In this document: piece by piece, positions 25,694 to 34,739 of the stretch
Position numbering within the stretch: the stretch's first letter is position 1
Layout of the letters: each line of letters begins with the position of its first letter
Source: Piscibacillus halophilus
GTDB taxonomy: Bacteria > Bacillota > Bacilli > Bacillales > Alkalibacillaceae
Direction of reading: 5' to 3'
Length of the DNA: 64,000 nucleotides
NCBI RefSeq assembly: GCF_900110685.1
Contig: NZ_FOES01000003.1
Coordinates: forward strand, 1-64,000
Program-made: the position numbers and the translations under genes
Notes under the pieces: model-generated
Database searches by the model: none
What the model was told of the DNA's origin: nothing
Seen by the model: only the letters and a program-made list of their open reading frames with translations

Positions 25694-25849
25694 ATGTTAA
25701 TGTTATTCGTCATAATTATATTAATAGTGTTCCTGTTCGATCTTTCTAAAATAAGAAACCAAAATGATCGATTGATTGAGCAAAATGAAAAGATTATCTC
25801 ATTATTAGATGATATTAAAAACAGTTCTTCAACTGACAAGCTTAAATGA
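25694..25849 (+). CDS. Small single-helix membrane protein (51 aa)
   Basis: The ORF begins at ATG 25694 after GAGGTGAAAGAAAT and ends just before a terminator. It encodes a hydrophobic N-terminal helix (MLMLFVIIILIVFLF) followed by a charged amphipathic stretch (RNQNDRLIEQNEKIISLLDD) that looks like a short coiled coil. Such small membrane proteins are common in Bacilli; no family is assigned. Confidence 0.65.
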   Translation: MLMLFVIIILIVFLFDLSKIRNQNDRLIEQNEKIISLLDDIKNSSSTDKLK

Positions 25850-25853
25850 AGTT

Positions 25854-25883
25854 AAGACTTAGATAGTTTCTAAGTCTTTTTTA
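25854..25883 (+). terminator. Terminator of the 51-aa membrane protein gene
   Basis: Arms AAGACTTAGA and TCTAAGTCTT (25854-25863, 25869-25878) are followed by TTTTATTG. Confidence 0.88.
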
Positions 25884-25903
25884 TTGTATAAAAGGTTTAA
25901 AAA

Positions 25904-25929
25904 TAATGTTTAGAAAATTATGTTAAAAT
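25904..25929 (+). promoter_or_regulatory. Second copy of the 23-bp extended -10 promoter element
   Basis: 25904-25926 is identical to 23146-23168 and ends as TGTTAAAAT, an extended -10. It lies about 63 bp before the acetyltransferase start. Confidence 0.5.
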
Positions 25930-25991
25930 AGAGTAAGACTTAATAAAAAAGGAATTTGTATAAAATATTAATTATATTGGTGGTAGTCAAA

Positions 25992-26507
25992 GTGGAAATT
26001 ACAATTGAATCATTACAATACAAAGATGCTGGGCCACTATTTGAATTTGAACTAAAGAACAGACACTATTTCGAGAAGATGGTACCAAGTCGTGGAGAGG
26101 AATACTATAATTATGAATCTTTTTTAAAAAGACATGAATCTTTGTTGAAAGAACAGTCCGAAGACTTATCATATTTTTATTTGATAAAAGATCAAAATAG
26201 CAATATTCTCGGAAGAATAAACTTAGTAGATATAACTAAGAATGGTGGGGATGTTGGTTATAGAATTGGCGAAGAAAATATCGGGAAAGGAATTGCTCAA
26301 AAAGCCTTAACAATGCTCATTCAAACAGCAAAAAATAAAGGAATCAAACAGATTTCAGCAAAGACAACAAATAATAATATAGCGTCACAGAAAGTATTAG
26401 AGAAAAAAGGTTTTAGGTCAATCTTGCTCAGGGGCATGGAGATTATTTGGAAATGGTTTTTAAAGAGCGTCCCTAATTTATACACCAAAAAAGCAGATAA
26501 GAAATAA
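25992..26507 (+). CDS. GNAT family N-acetyltransferase (RimJ/RimL-like)
   Basis: A 171-aa acetyltransferase. GTG 25992 is chosen because GGTGGT precedes it; the open frame extends upstream without a better signal. The acetyl-CoA loop region is visible (GYRIGEENIGKGIAQKALTML, QxxGxG/A-like) and the C-terminal TTNNNIASQKVLEKKGF motif is typical of RimJ/RimL enzymes. After GF the last 35 residues are atypical (basic, Trp-rich) and may reflect a small frameshift or divergence. Substrate unknown. Confidence 0.8.
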   Translation: MEITIESLQYKDAGPLFEFELKNRHYFEKMVPSRGEEYYNYESFLKRHESLLKEQSEDLSYFYLIKDQNSNILGRINLVDITKNGGDVGYRIGEENIGKGIAQKALTMLIQTAKNKGIKQISAKTTNNNIASQKVLEKKGFRSILLRGMEIIWKWFLKSVPNLYTKKADKK

Positions 26508-26642
26508 AGTTAGCGTTATTCCTAGGAGGACTATTCTGAAAAATGATTGTTAAGTACAGATATAGCAATCTGAAAATGTATCAACAGAAAACAATGTTCG
26601 CCTATTAGATATTATAAATAGTTTTGAATAGGAAGGTCATAT

Positions 26643-26963
26643 ATGAATTTTAACTATGTCAAAATCGAAGTTTTAGTACCAGAAGAATACATAGAAAAAC
26701 TTAGAAATAATTTAAACGATCAAGGTTTTTTAAAAGTCGGAAACTATGATCATGTCATTTCATTTACAGAGGTTAAAGGATATTGGAGACCTCTTGAAAA
26801 TTCGAATCCATACAATGGAGACATTGGTGACATTTCTTTTGGAACGGAATGTAAAATGGAATTTAAGTGCTTATATGAAAATATGGAACAGGCTAAACAG
26901 ATTATTAAGAGTGTTCATCCTTATGAAGAACCTGTCATTAACATATTGCCTCTTTTGAACTAA
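26643..26963 (+). CDS. Stand-alone YqfO/NIF3-insert (PII/CutA-like) domain protein
   Basis: The 106-aa protein corresponds to the small domain inserted in YqfO/NIF3 proteins: IEVLVPEEYIEKLRNNLND, then GNYDHVISFTEVKGYWRPLE with the family's R-P-L-E, and HPYEEPVINILPL at the end. The fold is PII/CutA-like. As a free-standing protein it is usually annotated as a NIF3-like or hypothetical protein; its role is unclear. ATG follows AGGAAGGTCATAT. It is followed directly by an acetyltransferase remnant. Confidence 0.8.
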   Translation: MNFNYVKIEVLVPEEYIEKLRNNLNDQGFLKVGNYDHVISFTEVKGYWRPLENSNPYNGDIGDISFGTECKMEFKCLYENMEQAKQIIKSVHPYEEPVINILPLLN

Positions 26964-26988
26964 CTTGAAGAAGTATAGGGGTGATTTT

Positions 26989-27330
26989 ATGGACTATATG
27001 ATCAGACTAGCAAATGAAAAAGATGCTGAAGAACTATCTCGTCTTAATCAAGAATTTAACGGTGGAGAAAGGCAACCTACAACTAGAATTATTGAGAGTT
27101 TTAATAATAATAATGAGTTAGTGACTGTGGCGTTTTTGAAAGATAAGTTGGTAGGTTTTGCTTGTGGTCAAATTTATAGATCATTTTGTTACTCAGTTGC
27201 TCAAGGCGAGATTACTGAACTCTATATTGAGGATCATGCACGAAGACATGGCATCGCCTCATCATTAATTGATGAATATCATCTCGTTCCATTTTGCGTA
27301 ATTTCAACCTTTTTGCTGAGAACATCATGA
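26989..27330 (+). pseudogene. Truncated GNAT acetyltransferase
   Basis: From ATG 26989 (AGGGGTGATTTT ahead) a GNAT domain can be followed as far as the acetyl-CoA loop (ITELYIEDHARRHGIASSLID). After about position 27275 the reading continues into unrelated codons and stops at 27330, so the last third of the domain, with the acceptor half, is missing. The replacing DNA encodes the start of another GNAT gene on the opposite strand. Confidence 0.75.
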
Positions 27331-27443
27331 CATCCCCTTAAATAATTTTTAGATTTGTTTCCCCAGTAATCTTTCTCCCCTATATCAATAATACATTCAG
27401 CATTTTGATTTTTATAATCAATATTGATTAATGATGTAACCAT
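27276..27443 (-). pseudogene. Minus-strand fragments of a RimL-like acetyltransferase
   Basis: On the minus strand an intact gene start is visible: AAGGGGATGTC then ATG (27328 or 27325) encoding MFSAKRLKLRKMERDD, a RimL-type N-terminus, cut after about 17 codons. Upstream of it on the same strand lies a middle fragment (INIDYKNQNAECIIDIGEKDYWG, quoted up to 20: NIDYKNQNAECIIDIGEKDY). The order middle-then-start shows rearrangement. Confidence 0.6.
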
Positions 27444-27634
27444 TTAATGGAAGAGCAATTAACTTATATCAAAAACTTGGGTTTATAGAAGAAGGTATAA
27501 GCAGGCAATGCTTATACAGAGACGGCAAATGGCATGATATCGTTCATAAAAGCAAATTGCGTTTGCGGCATCAGTATCGTTACTTAATCCCCAAAGTGGC
27601 ATCCAATTATTCAAGAAGCCATAAACATTCGTAA
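27440..27634 (+). pseudogene. C-terminal fragment of a GNAT acetyltransferase
   Basis: This open stretch begins without a start codon and encodes NGRAINLYQKLGFIEEGI followed by CLYRDGKWHDIV, the C-terminal acetyl-CoA/acceptor end of a GNAT enzyme. After about 27545 the codons lose resemblance to the family. It is a third piece of acetyltransferase in this 0.6-kb stretch. Confidence 0.65.
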
Positions 27635-27743
27635 AAATGTAAAGGAAGATGTTTTAAATACGAGTGAAGAAAAATTAAAGCAAACACTCGATTTTTCTTA
27701 TTTTATAATTTGTCATTGTAATGAGCTATTGAATGAATATTGA
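27588..27743 (+). pseudogene. C-terminal remnant of an unidentified gene
   Basis: A 51-codon open stretch without start codon encodes a plausible protein end (KWHPIIQEAINIRKNVKEDV ... SYFIICHCNELLNEY). The family is not recognised. From here to 28030 I see no other gene; the DNA is A+T-rich with stops in all frames. Confidence 0.35.
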
Positions 27744-28047
27744 TTTTTAGATTAAAAGAAAAGGAAGATGTATGGAAACATTAAATCTTAATCGCTCGGA
27801 AGTTCAAAACTCAAATAACCATTTATAGTATGGTTCGATTACCATTTCAAGATTTAGTGGGAGCCTGGAGTATATAGGAAAGCTAAGGAATCCATTATAG
27901 GATAAACGTTTAACTTTTTAGAATAGTTATTAGAAAATTATGTACATTGATTTTATACAAGAATAGAAGAACTGCGTTACCCAATATTATAGGGAATTTT
28001 GATTTAATACTTAATAATTTTGCATTCACATAAGGGGGCTTTTAACT

Positions 28048-28815
28048 ATGAAATTTGTTTTTGATTTAGATGGAACCATTTGTTTTAAAGGACAACCAGT
28101 CTCTCAACACATTATCAATGCACTATTAGAAATAACTAAAGGTGGGCATGAAGTCATTTTTGCATCAGCCAGGCCAATTAGAGATATGTTACCTGTGATT
28201 GATCAAAACTTGCATCATTATAAGATGATAGGTGGAAATGGCTCAATCATTTCAAAAGATGGTGAAATCATTTATACAGAAGCTTTCTCACCTAACTTAA
28301 TTGATGATATCAAAAAACTTATTGAAAAATATAACGCAACATACTTAATAGATGGTCATTGGGATTACGCTTATACTGGACCTAGTGACCATCGGATATT
28401 ACAAAATGTTGATCCTAATAAGTTAGCACATTTAGTTAACGTAGAAGAATTAGATCCTGTAATCAAGATATTAATCTTAACTTCCAATGACTTTGAACAA
28501 TTGGAAAATGAAATATCTCAATTGGAGGTATTTGTAAATAAACACAAAAATGAAAAGATCCTTGATATTAGCCCTAAAGGTATAAATAAATGGCGTGCAT
28601 TAAGAGGATTGGGTGTACAAAAAAACGATTATATCGCTTTTGGAAATGATTCAAATGATATTCCAATATTTGAAAATGCATTGTATTCTGTCATGATTGG
28701 TGATCATGAGGACTTATCTCAATATGCAAATGATCAAATTGTAAATAAAGATGGTCTTGAAGATGAAATTATTGATAGAATACAAGATTTAACAAAGCAA
28801 TATAAAATAAAATAA
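28048..28815 (+). CDS. HAD-superfamily hydrolase (Cof/HAD-IIB type)
   Basis: A 255-aa phosphatase with HAD motif I FDLDGTI, motif II SARP (ASARPI), motif III Lys near GINKWRAL and motif IV FGNDSNDIPIFE. The cap and GGNGSIIS stretch place it with Cof-type sugar or cofactor phosphatases. ATG follows AAGGGGGCTTTTAACT. It opens a run of five closely spaced genes that all act on small molecules; the substrate is not predictable. Confidence 0.9.
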   Translation: MKFVFDLDGTICFKGQPVSQHIINALLEITKGGHEVIFASARPIRDMLPVIDQNLHHYKMIGGNGSIISKDGEIIYTEAFSPNLIDDIKKLIEKYNATYLIDGHWDYAYTGPSDHRILQNVDPNKLAHLVNVEELDPVIKILILTSNDFEQLENEISQLEVFVNKHKNEKILDISPKGINKWRALRGLGVQKNDYIAFGNDSNDIPIFENALYSVMIGDHEDLSQYANDQIVNKDGLEDEIIDRIQDLTKQYKIK

Positions 28816-28848
28816 TTATGATATTTTAGGCGTTTTGAGGTGGATTGA

Positions 28849-29469
28849 ATGAAGAAATGGGAAAGTGCTTTAGAAGAAGTGTGTCAATTATATTCACAGT
28901 CTAATGAAAATATTGACTGGATTTTGGTGGGTTCAGTAGGGTCCGTTTTGCAAGGTTGTCAGATGGTACCAGGTGACATTGATCTTTATGTTAAACATAA
29001 GGAAGGCGTTTCACAATTTTCGGATTTACTAAATAAGTATTCCCTTCCAGACAAAAGCATCGATCGAAACAGTAATGAGTGGCTATCTTCTATAGAAGAA
29101 CCTATCTTCCATCAGACATTTCCTTCAGGTTTTGAATGGACAAAAGCACGATGGGAGATAGAGGGATTTAAAGTAGAAGTGATTCATATTACTAATTCAG
29201 CCGGTATTCCTGACAATTTAACAGGGGATGGGATATGGGAAGGTGGCAAGTATATTTGGGACTATTATAAAAACGTTACGTTCAGGGAGTACACCATACC
29301 TGTTGTTCCCTTAGAGATACAATTGGAGTCAAATTTAAGAAGAAAAAGACAAGATAGAGTAAATTTAATATTAGAAGCTCTGAATAATAACGGATATGAT
29401 CAAGAATTAATAAATAAAGCACTCTCTTTAAAGCACTTATCTTATTTTAATACTGCAGTAAAAATATAA
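28849..29469 (+). CDS. Nucleotidyltransferase-fold protein
   Basis: A 206-aa protein with a nucleotidyltransferase core: GSVGSVLQG followed by the metal-binding DxD pair in PGDIDLYV (about residues 28-48). A later acidic/hydrophobic strand (FKVEVIHI) could supply the third carboxylate. Enzymes of this fold modify antibiotics or nucleic acid, or act as antitoxin partners; nothing here decides. ATG follows TTGAGGTGGATTGA. Confidence 0.75.
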   Translation: MKKWESALEEVCQLYSQSNENIDWILVGSVGSVLQGCQMVPGDIDLYVKHKEGVSQFSDLLNKYSLPDKSIDRNSNEWLSSIEEPIFHQTFPSGFEWTKARWEIEGFKVEVIHITNSAGIPDNLTGDGIWEGGKYIWDYYKNVTFREYTIPVVPLEIQLESNLRRKRQDRVNLILEALNNNGYDQELINKALSLKHLSYFNTAVKI

Positions 29470-29486
29470 TTTAAGGGAGATATAAA

Positions 29487-30149
29487 ATGTCACAATCATT
29501 TATCTTTGATATGGACGGAACACTATTTCAAACAGACAAGATTCTAGAGTTATCATTAGAAGATACATTTAATCATTTAAGGTCATTAAATCAATGGGAT
29601 ACCGACACACCAATTGATCACTATCGTGAGATTATGGGGGTCCCTTTACCAAAAGTTTGGGAAACGTTATTACCTCATCATTCACAAGAATTAAGAGAAT
29701 ATACGGATACTTATTTCCTTGAAAGATTAATAGAAAATATTAAAAGTGGTAAAGGGGATTTATACCCTAGTGTAAAAGAGGTTTTTAGTTACTTAAAAGA
29801 TCGTAACTGTTCGATTTACATAGCAAGTAATGGATTAAAAGAATATTTAAAAGCTATTGTGAATTACTATGGCTTGGATGAGTGGGTAACGGAAACCTTT
29901 AGTATCGAACAAATTGATTCTTTGAATAAAGCCGATTTAGTTAAGAGGATTATTGAAAAATATGATATATCCAAGGGTACAGTAGTAGGAGATCGTCTAT
30001 CAGATATTAAGGCAGCTAAAGAAAACGGTTTAGTCTCTATAGGATGTCATTTTGATTTTGCACAAGAGGAAGAGCTAGCCCAAGCTAATATTGTTATAGA
30101 TGATCTAACGGAATTAAAAACCATATTTATAGATAAATTGAAGGTGTGA
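29487..30149 (+). CDS. HAD-superfamily hydrolase (phosphoglycolate phosphatase-like, HAD-IA)
   Basis: A 220-aa HAD phosphatase: motif I FDMDGTLFQT, helical cap (about 15-85), motif II IASNG, motif III Lys near NKADLVKRI, motif IV VVGDRLSDIKAAK. ATG follows TTAAGGGAGATATAAA. It overlaps the DinB reading frame region at its 3' end (stop at 30149, next ATG at 30152), so the two are co-translated. Confidence 0.9.
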   Translation: MSQSFIFDMDGTLFQTDKILELSLEDTFNHLRSLNQWDTDTPIDHYREIMGVPLPKVWETLLPHHSQELREYTDTYFLERLIENIKSGKGDLYPSVKEVFSYLKDRNCSIYIASNGLKEYLKAIVNYYGLDEWVTETFSIEQIDSLNKADLVKRIIEKYDISKGTVVGDRLSDIKAAKENGLVSIGCHFDFAQEEELAQANIVIDDLTELKTIFIDKLKV

Positions 30150-30151
30150 AC

Positions 30152-30610
30152 ATGAGGAAATTCTTTGAGTATAACTGGCAAGTCAGAGATGAATGGTTTG
30201 CTTGGTGCCAACCATTAACGGCGGATAAATTATTAAGAGAACGAATAGGTGGAGTCGGCAGTATTTTATATACTCTTTTTCATATTATTGATGTGGAATA
30301 CAGTTGGATTCGCGCTATCCAAGGAAAAGAAGATCTAATCGTCAATTTTAATGAGTATAATTCTTTAGAACAGGTTAAAAGGTTATCCGATAAATATCGA
30401 GTTGAGATAAATGAGTTCTTAAATACAGACGTTGATCGAATAAAGAGCCAATCGATCAAGGTTCCTTGGGATCAAGCTGAATATACCGTAGATGATATTT
30501 TGCATCATATCATTGCTCATGAAATCCATCACATCGGTCAACTGTCTATTTGGTCAAGGGAATTAAACCTCGAAACTATACCTGTTAATTTTGTTGGAAG
30601 AAAAATTTAA
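30152..30610 (+). CDS. DinB family protein (putative metal-dependent thiol transferase fold)
   Basis: A 152-aa four-helix DinB protein. The three metal-binding histidines are visible: His in LFHIIDVEYSWIR and the HxxxH pair in HIIAHEIHHIGQLSIW. DinB-fold proteins include bacillithiol-dependent S-transferases, but many are uncharacterised. ATG 30152 is preferred over GTG 30146 because AAGGTG lies just before. Confidence 0.88.
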   Translation: MRKFFEYNWQVRDEWFAWCQPLTADKLLRERIGGVGSILYTLFHIIDVEYSWIRAIQGKEDLIVNFNEYNSLEQVKRLSDKYRVEINEFLNTDVDRIKSQSIKVPWDQAEYTVDDILHHIIAHEIHHIGQLSIWSRELNLETIPVNFVGRKI

Positions 30611-30630
30611 AATACATACTTGGAGGAAAA

Positions 30631-31086
30631 ATGGTTTATTTAAGAGAAGCTTTAGTTAAAGATGCTGCAAAATTAAGTGAGATTGCCATTCGATCTAAAG
30701 CTCATTGGGGTTATGATCAACGTTTTATTCAGCAATGTAAACAGGATTTAACGATTACGGTGGATTATATTAATCAACATCATGTTTTCGTTTTAGATAG
30801 TGGTGAACAGATAATAGGGTTCTTTACATTCGTAAGAGATAAAGAAGATTGTTTAGATTTTTTTAATATCGAACCAAACTTTATCGGAAGATGTTATGGT
30901 CAGTTGTTATGGCAATACGTCATTGAAAAGGCTCGTGAATTGGGAATAAAACGTTTCACCATTGATAGTGACCCTCATGCCAAAGGCTTTTATGAAAAGA
31001 TGGGAGCCATCCAGATTGCTGAAGTTCCTTCAACGGTTTTTGAAAATCGAATGCTGCCATTGATGGAATATACTTTGGAAACCTGA
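30631..31086 (+). CDS. GNAT family N-acetyltransferase
   Basis: A 151-aa GNAT enzyme beginning MVYLREALVKDAAKLSEIA, with the acetyl-CoA loop near FIGRCYGQLLWQYVIEKA (a divergent Q/RxxGxG/A) and the C-terminal DSDPHAKGFYEKMGA. ATG follows GGAGGAAAA. The last gene of the small-molecule cluster at 28.0-31.1 kb. Confidence 0.87.
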   Translation: MVYLREALVKDAAKLSEIAIRSKAHWGYDQRFIQQCKQDLTITVDYINQHHVFVLDSGEQIIGFFTFVRDKEDCLDFFNIEPNFIGRCYGQLLWQYVIEKARELGIKRFTIDSDPHAKGFYEKMGAIQIAEVPSTVFENRMLPLMEYTLET

Positions 31087-31188
31087 CTTCTTTAAAAAAT
31101 ACAATTATGTTCAAAATAAAAATAAAGTAGTTGTCATTAATAATTCAAAAGAATTATTTATTCATTTAGAAAGTTAGTTCACACATGA

Positions 31189-31224
31189 AAAAGACCTCTC
31201 AATCAAATTTGAGAGGTCTTTTTC
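31189..31224 (+). terminator. Terminator after the acetyltransferase cluster
   Basis: A 14-bp stem (31189-31202 with 31209-31222) around a 6-nt loop ends in TTTTTC. It lies between the acetyltransferase and the convergent Spo0E-like gene and can serve both strands. Confidence 0.88.
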
Positions 31225-31287
31225 GGTGGGTGGGTTAATACGATGAAAGCTTTGATTTTTACTTGATATGTAGGTTTCTCTGTTACA

Positions 31288-31467
31288 TTATGAACATAGC
31301 TTAGAATCAATGGTTTGGTATTTGTTCAACAGCTTATCTAGGTCTTGACTAATTTTTACAGTGTGTGGGTGATTAAACCCTTTTGCATACGCTGTTGAAA
31401 TCATGTACTGCTTCAAATCCTTAATTTTTCCCTCTAGTTTTGTGACAGGTACTTCAACATTCTCCAT
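31288..31467 (-). CDS. Spo0E-like aspartyl-phosphate phosphatase (59 aa)
   Basis: A short ORF on the minus strand encodes MENVEVPVTKLEGKIKDLKQ and then the Spo0E signature SQDLDKLLNKYQ. Spo0E-type proteins are small helical hairpins that dephosphorylate Spo0A~P and delay sporulation. Size (59 aa), signature and a ribosome site (AGGAAGGACG ahead of ATG 31467) all agree. It lies in the otherwise empty gap before the chemoreceptor gene. Confidence 0.88.
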   Translation of the reverse strand: MENVEVPVTKLEGKIKDLKQYMISTAYAKGFNHPHTVKISQDLDKLLNKYQTIDSKLCS

Positions 31468-31699
31468 AATAAGTCGTCCTTCCTAATTTTTTTATTTCTC
31501 AAACACACACAAGAAATATCATAAATGACTTTTCTACTATTGTTAATAGATTAGACAAAGGTTCTAATAACTCGACAAAATTCAATGTGGTTTACTATAG
31601 TTTGAAAAGTTTTGTCAAAATTTAAATTATTCGTATTGCGAATTGTTTGAAATAGTGGTACTTTTTATCTATAAGTTTTGGAAAAAGGTGGGGGAAAAT

Positions 31700-33472
31700 T
31701 TGAAAAAGCTCTTTCGACGAAAATCTAAAAGTATTAGTCAAGATAAACCATTAGATTTTAAAGAGAAAAAGAAAGTGTCAATATGGCGCAACTTAAGTAT
31801 TGGTAAAAAATATGGTTTAGTTTCGATCTTATCTATTTTATTATTTCTTATTGCCTCAGGTGTTGTTTTTCTAAGTTTACATACGGCTAACGATCAATTA
31901 GATGCTCAAGATAGAAGAAGTGAGAGGGCCATCTTAATTGATGAGATTAATTCCATCGTTTTAGAAAAAGATTTGGTTGTGGTTGATTTTGTAGAATATA
32001 AAACGAATACATATCGTGATGAATACGAGAGCTTAATGGAGCGTTTTAATGAGTTAATCAATGAAGTTAAGCCTCGTTTAAGTAGTAGTCAAACTGAATT
32101 GATGGATCAAATTGAAGTGAATAATGAACAGATGGATGGCATTTTCTTCGATGAAGTGACACCTGCTGTAACCGCTCGAGATGATAATAGCGCCACATCG
32201 GCTCGTTCCCAGTTCGCTGCCATGAGAGCTGAGACTCAAGACCTATCCAGTCAGTTAAGAGAGTCTATTGTGGATGATTATGACGCTGCGTATCAAAATA
32301 CTAAATCAGCCTTTGCGTCAGTATTAACTGCTTTAGGTATTGGAATCGCCGTAGTTGTCATAATAGCAATGGTATTATTATTCTTCATTAGTCGTTATGT
32401 ACGTAAAAATATTAATCAGGCTGTTGAAATGGCAGATGAGATCTCAAAAGGTAACTTAGAGGTTAAACATCTTGAATATCATGGCAAAGATGAAATTGGA
32501 CAATTGTCTCAGTCATTAAATACGATGAAGGACAATTTAACGAAGATTTTATCAGATGTGTCCTTAGCATCAGAGTCTGTATCTGCTCAAAGTCATCAAT
32601 TAACACAAGCGTCACATGAAGTTCAAGAGGGCAGTGAACAAATTGCATCCACTATGCAAGAGCTCTCATCAGGAGCAGAGAGTCAAGCTCAGAGTGCATC
32701 TAGTATTAATGAGATGATGGAATCATTTTTACAAAAAGTTCAAGCCTCTTATCAAAATGGTGAGAATGTATCATATGAATCAGATTCTGTGTTAACGTTA
32801 GCAGAAAAAGGACGGAATCAAATGGTCGCCTCAACGGACCAAATGAGACGAATTCACCATATTGTTGAAGGCGCTGTACAGAAAGTTAAGGGATTGGATG
32901 AACAGTCTCAGGAAATTTCAAAGCTAGTCGAAGTGATCCAATCCATTGCTGAACAGACAAACTTACTAGCTCTGAACGCAGCTATAGAAGCAGCGCGTGC
33001 GGGTGAAAATGGGAAAGGATTCGCAGTTGTAGCAGATGAAGTAAGGAAATTAGCTGAACAAGTAGCTGATTCAGTTGGTGATATCACAAAGATCGTCCAT
33101 AATATACAGGAAGAATCAACAAGCGTGACTGAACAACTAGAATCAGGTTATTCTGAAGTTGAGCAAGGTACTAAACAAATGGAAAACACCCAACAAACAT
33201 TTGATCACATCAATGAATCCATTAACCAAGTGACCGGGAAAGTCCAAGAAATTTCATCTAATTTAAAAGGTGTTTTAGATGACAGTGTACAAATGAATCA
33301 AGCGATTGAAGAGATTGCTTCTATTTCAGAAGAATCGGCAGCAGGAGTTGAGGAAACAGCTGCAACAGTAGAGCAAGCTCATAATTCAATGGAAGAGGTA
33401 TCCCACTCAGCAAAAGAATTGAGTCAATTAGCAGAAAAATTAAACCATCAAGTTAACCGATTTAAAATATAA
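31700..33472 (+). CDS. Methyl-accepting chemotaxis protein
   Basis: A 590-aa chemoreceptor: N-terminal helix (about 38-60), external four-helix-bundle sensor (about 62-210), second helix (about 217-240), HAMP (243-295), and a long cytoplasmic coiled coil with the CheA/CheW-binding hairpin tip ([20 protein letters not shown], then [14 protein letters not shown]). TTG 31700 follows AGGTGGGGGAAAAT; the longer open frame lacks a ribosome site. Orphan location, away from che genes. Confidence 0.93.
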   Translation: MKKLFRRKSKSISQDKPLDFKEKKKVSIWRNLSIGKKYGLVSILSILLFLIASGVVFLSLHTANDQLDAQDRRSERAILIDEINSIVLEKDLVVVDFVEYKTNTYRDEYESLMERFNELINEVKPRLSSSQTELMDQIEVNNEQMDGIFFDEVTPAVTARDDNSATSARSQFAAMRAETQDLSSQLRESIVDDYDAAYQNTKSAFASVLTALGIGIAVVVIIAMVLLFFISRYVRKNINQAVEMADEISKGNLEVKHLEYHGKDEIGQLSQSLNTMKDNLTKILSDVSLASESVSAQSHQLTQASHEVQEGSEQIASTMQELSSGAESQAQSASSINEMMESFLQKVQASYQNGENVSYESDSVLTLAEKGRNQMVASTDQMRRIHHIVEGAVQKVKGLDEQSQEISKLVEVIQSIAEQTNLLALNAAIEAARAGENGKGFAVVADEVRKLAEQVADSVGDITKIVHNIQEESTSVTEQLESGYSEVEQGTKQMENTQQTFDHINESINQVTGKVQEISSNLKGVLDDSVQMNQAIEEIASISEESAAGVEETAATVEQAHNSMEEVSHSAKELSQLAEKLNHQVNRFKI

Positions 33473-33480
33473 TATGCTAA

Positions 33481-33518
33481 AATATAAGAGGCTACTTATA
33501 TAAGTGGTCTCTTATATT
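33481..33518 (+). terminator. Long hairpin after the chemoreceptor gene
   Basis: A hairpin of about 19 pairs (outer arms AATATAAGAG and CTCTTATATT) forms from 33481 to 33518. The following T run is weak, so termination may be partial. Confidence 0.55.
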
Positions 33519-33548
33519 TATAGAAATTATTATATTGGGGTGTCCATT

Positions 33549-34727
33549 TTGAATTCAGTGAAAACTTATTTGGAGATTTTATTTGTCGCAACGCGATTGG
33601 GACTAACCTCTTTTGGAGGACCTGTTGCGCACCTAGCCTATTTCCAAGAAGAATATATAAAAAGGAAAAAGTGGCTAGATGATAAGACTTATGCGGATCT
33701 CATTGCGTTGTGTCAGTTTCTACCTGGTCCCGCAAGTTCTCAAGTTGGAATATCGATTGGAATGATTCGGGGTGGTGTTTTAGGTGGTATATTAGCCTGG
33801 ATTGGTTTTACACTGCCTTCAGTTGTTGCTCTAATTTTATTTGCCATGTATGTCGTTCAAGCTGATTTAATGGATTCAACGTTTATTGCAGCCTTGAAAG
33901 TGGTCGCTGTAGCAGTAGTGGCTCATGCGATCTTAAATATGGGAAAAAAATTAACACCTGATTTACCTAGAATCGCTTTTGCAATTATTGCGGCTGGTTT
34001 ACTTTTATTAGTTCCTTTGGCTTCTATGCAATTAGTTGTGATTGGGGTCGCTGCCTTAGTTGGTTATATACTTTTTAGGCATAAGGAGTTAGATACTCAA
34101 ACAAGTTTAAATATTAACTTATCGAAAATAACTGGTGCTGTAAGTTTATCGCTATTCTTCCTTTTATTAATTGCTTTACCTTTGATTAGTCAATCAGTCA
34201 CGAATGTTTATGTACAATTGTTTGATATCTTTTATCGTGTTGGTTCTCTTGTATTTGGTGGAGGACATGTCGTATTACCGTTATTAGAGCGTGAATTAGT
34301 TCCAAACGGTTTCTTATCGGAAGAAATGTTTTTATCTGGTTATGGTGCTGCTCAAGCTATACCAGGACCATTATTTACGTTTTCTAGTTATCTTGGTCAA
34401 GTAGCTTCTGGCCTAACAGGGGCTATAGTGGCAACGATTGGAATCTTTTTACCATCATTCTTATTATTAATTGGAATCTTACCTTTTTGGAAATCCATTA
34501 GCCAATTTAAGGCTGTACGTGCAGCATTAATTGGTGTTAATGCATCCGTCGTTGGAATATTATTAGCAGCATTTTATGATCCGATATTTACGAGTGCTGT
34601 AGCGGATAGTGTAGATTTTGCTGTTGCTTTAGTTGGTTTTAGTTTATTACAATTTTGGAAAAAGCCTGCTTGGCTAGTCGTAATTCTGACGGTTGTCCTA
34701 TATATATTAGTAAGAGAATTGGTATAA
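33549..34727 (+). CDS. chrA: Chromate transporter, two-domain ChrA
   Basis: A 392-aa CHR family exporter with two homologous halves in one chain. The first half has FGGPVAHLAYFQEEY and CQFLPGPASSQVG; the second has FGGGHVVLPLLERELV and AIPGPLFTFSSYLG. ChrA proteins expel chromate. TTG 33549 follows GGGGTGTCCATT; upstream codons lack a ribosome site. A corrinoid-binding-type protein gene follows 12 bp later. Confidence 0.92.
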   Translation: MNSVKTYLEILFVATRLGLTSFGGPVAHLAYFQEEYIKRKKWLDDKTYADLIALCQFLPGPASSQVGISIGMIRGGVLGGILAWIGFTLPSVVALILFAMYVVQADLMDSTFIAALKVVAVAVVAHAILNMGKKLTPDLPRIAFAIIAAGLLLLVPLASMQLVVIGVAALVGYILFRHKELDTQTSLNINLSKITGAVSLSLFFLLLIALPLISQSVTNVYVQLFDIFYRVGSLVFGGGHVVLPLLERELVPNGFLSEEMFLSGYGAAQAIPGPLFTFSSYLGQVASGLTGAIVATIGIFLPSFLLLIGILPFWKSISQFKAVRAALIGVNASVVGILLAAFYDPIFTSAVADSVDFAVALVGFSLLQFWKKPAWLVVILTVVLYILVRELV

Positions 34728-34739
34728 GGGAGTGCTTGG

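Noticed and set aside
27561-28030. Search for a tRNA, riboswitch or attachment site in the gene-poor stretch
   Set aside because: No cloverleaf, conserved riboswitch core or flanking direct repeat was recognised; only gene remnants are visible.
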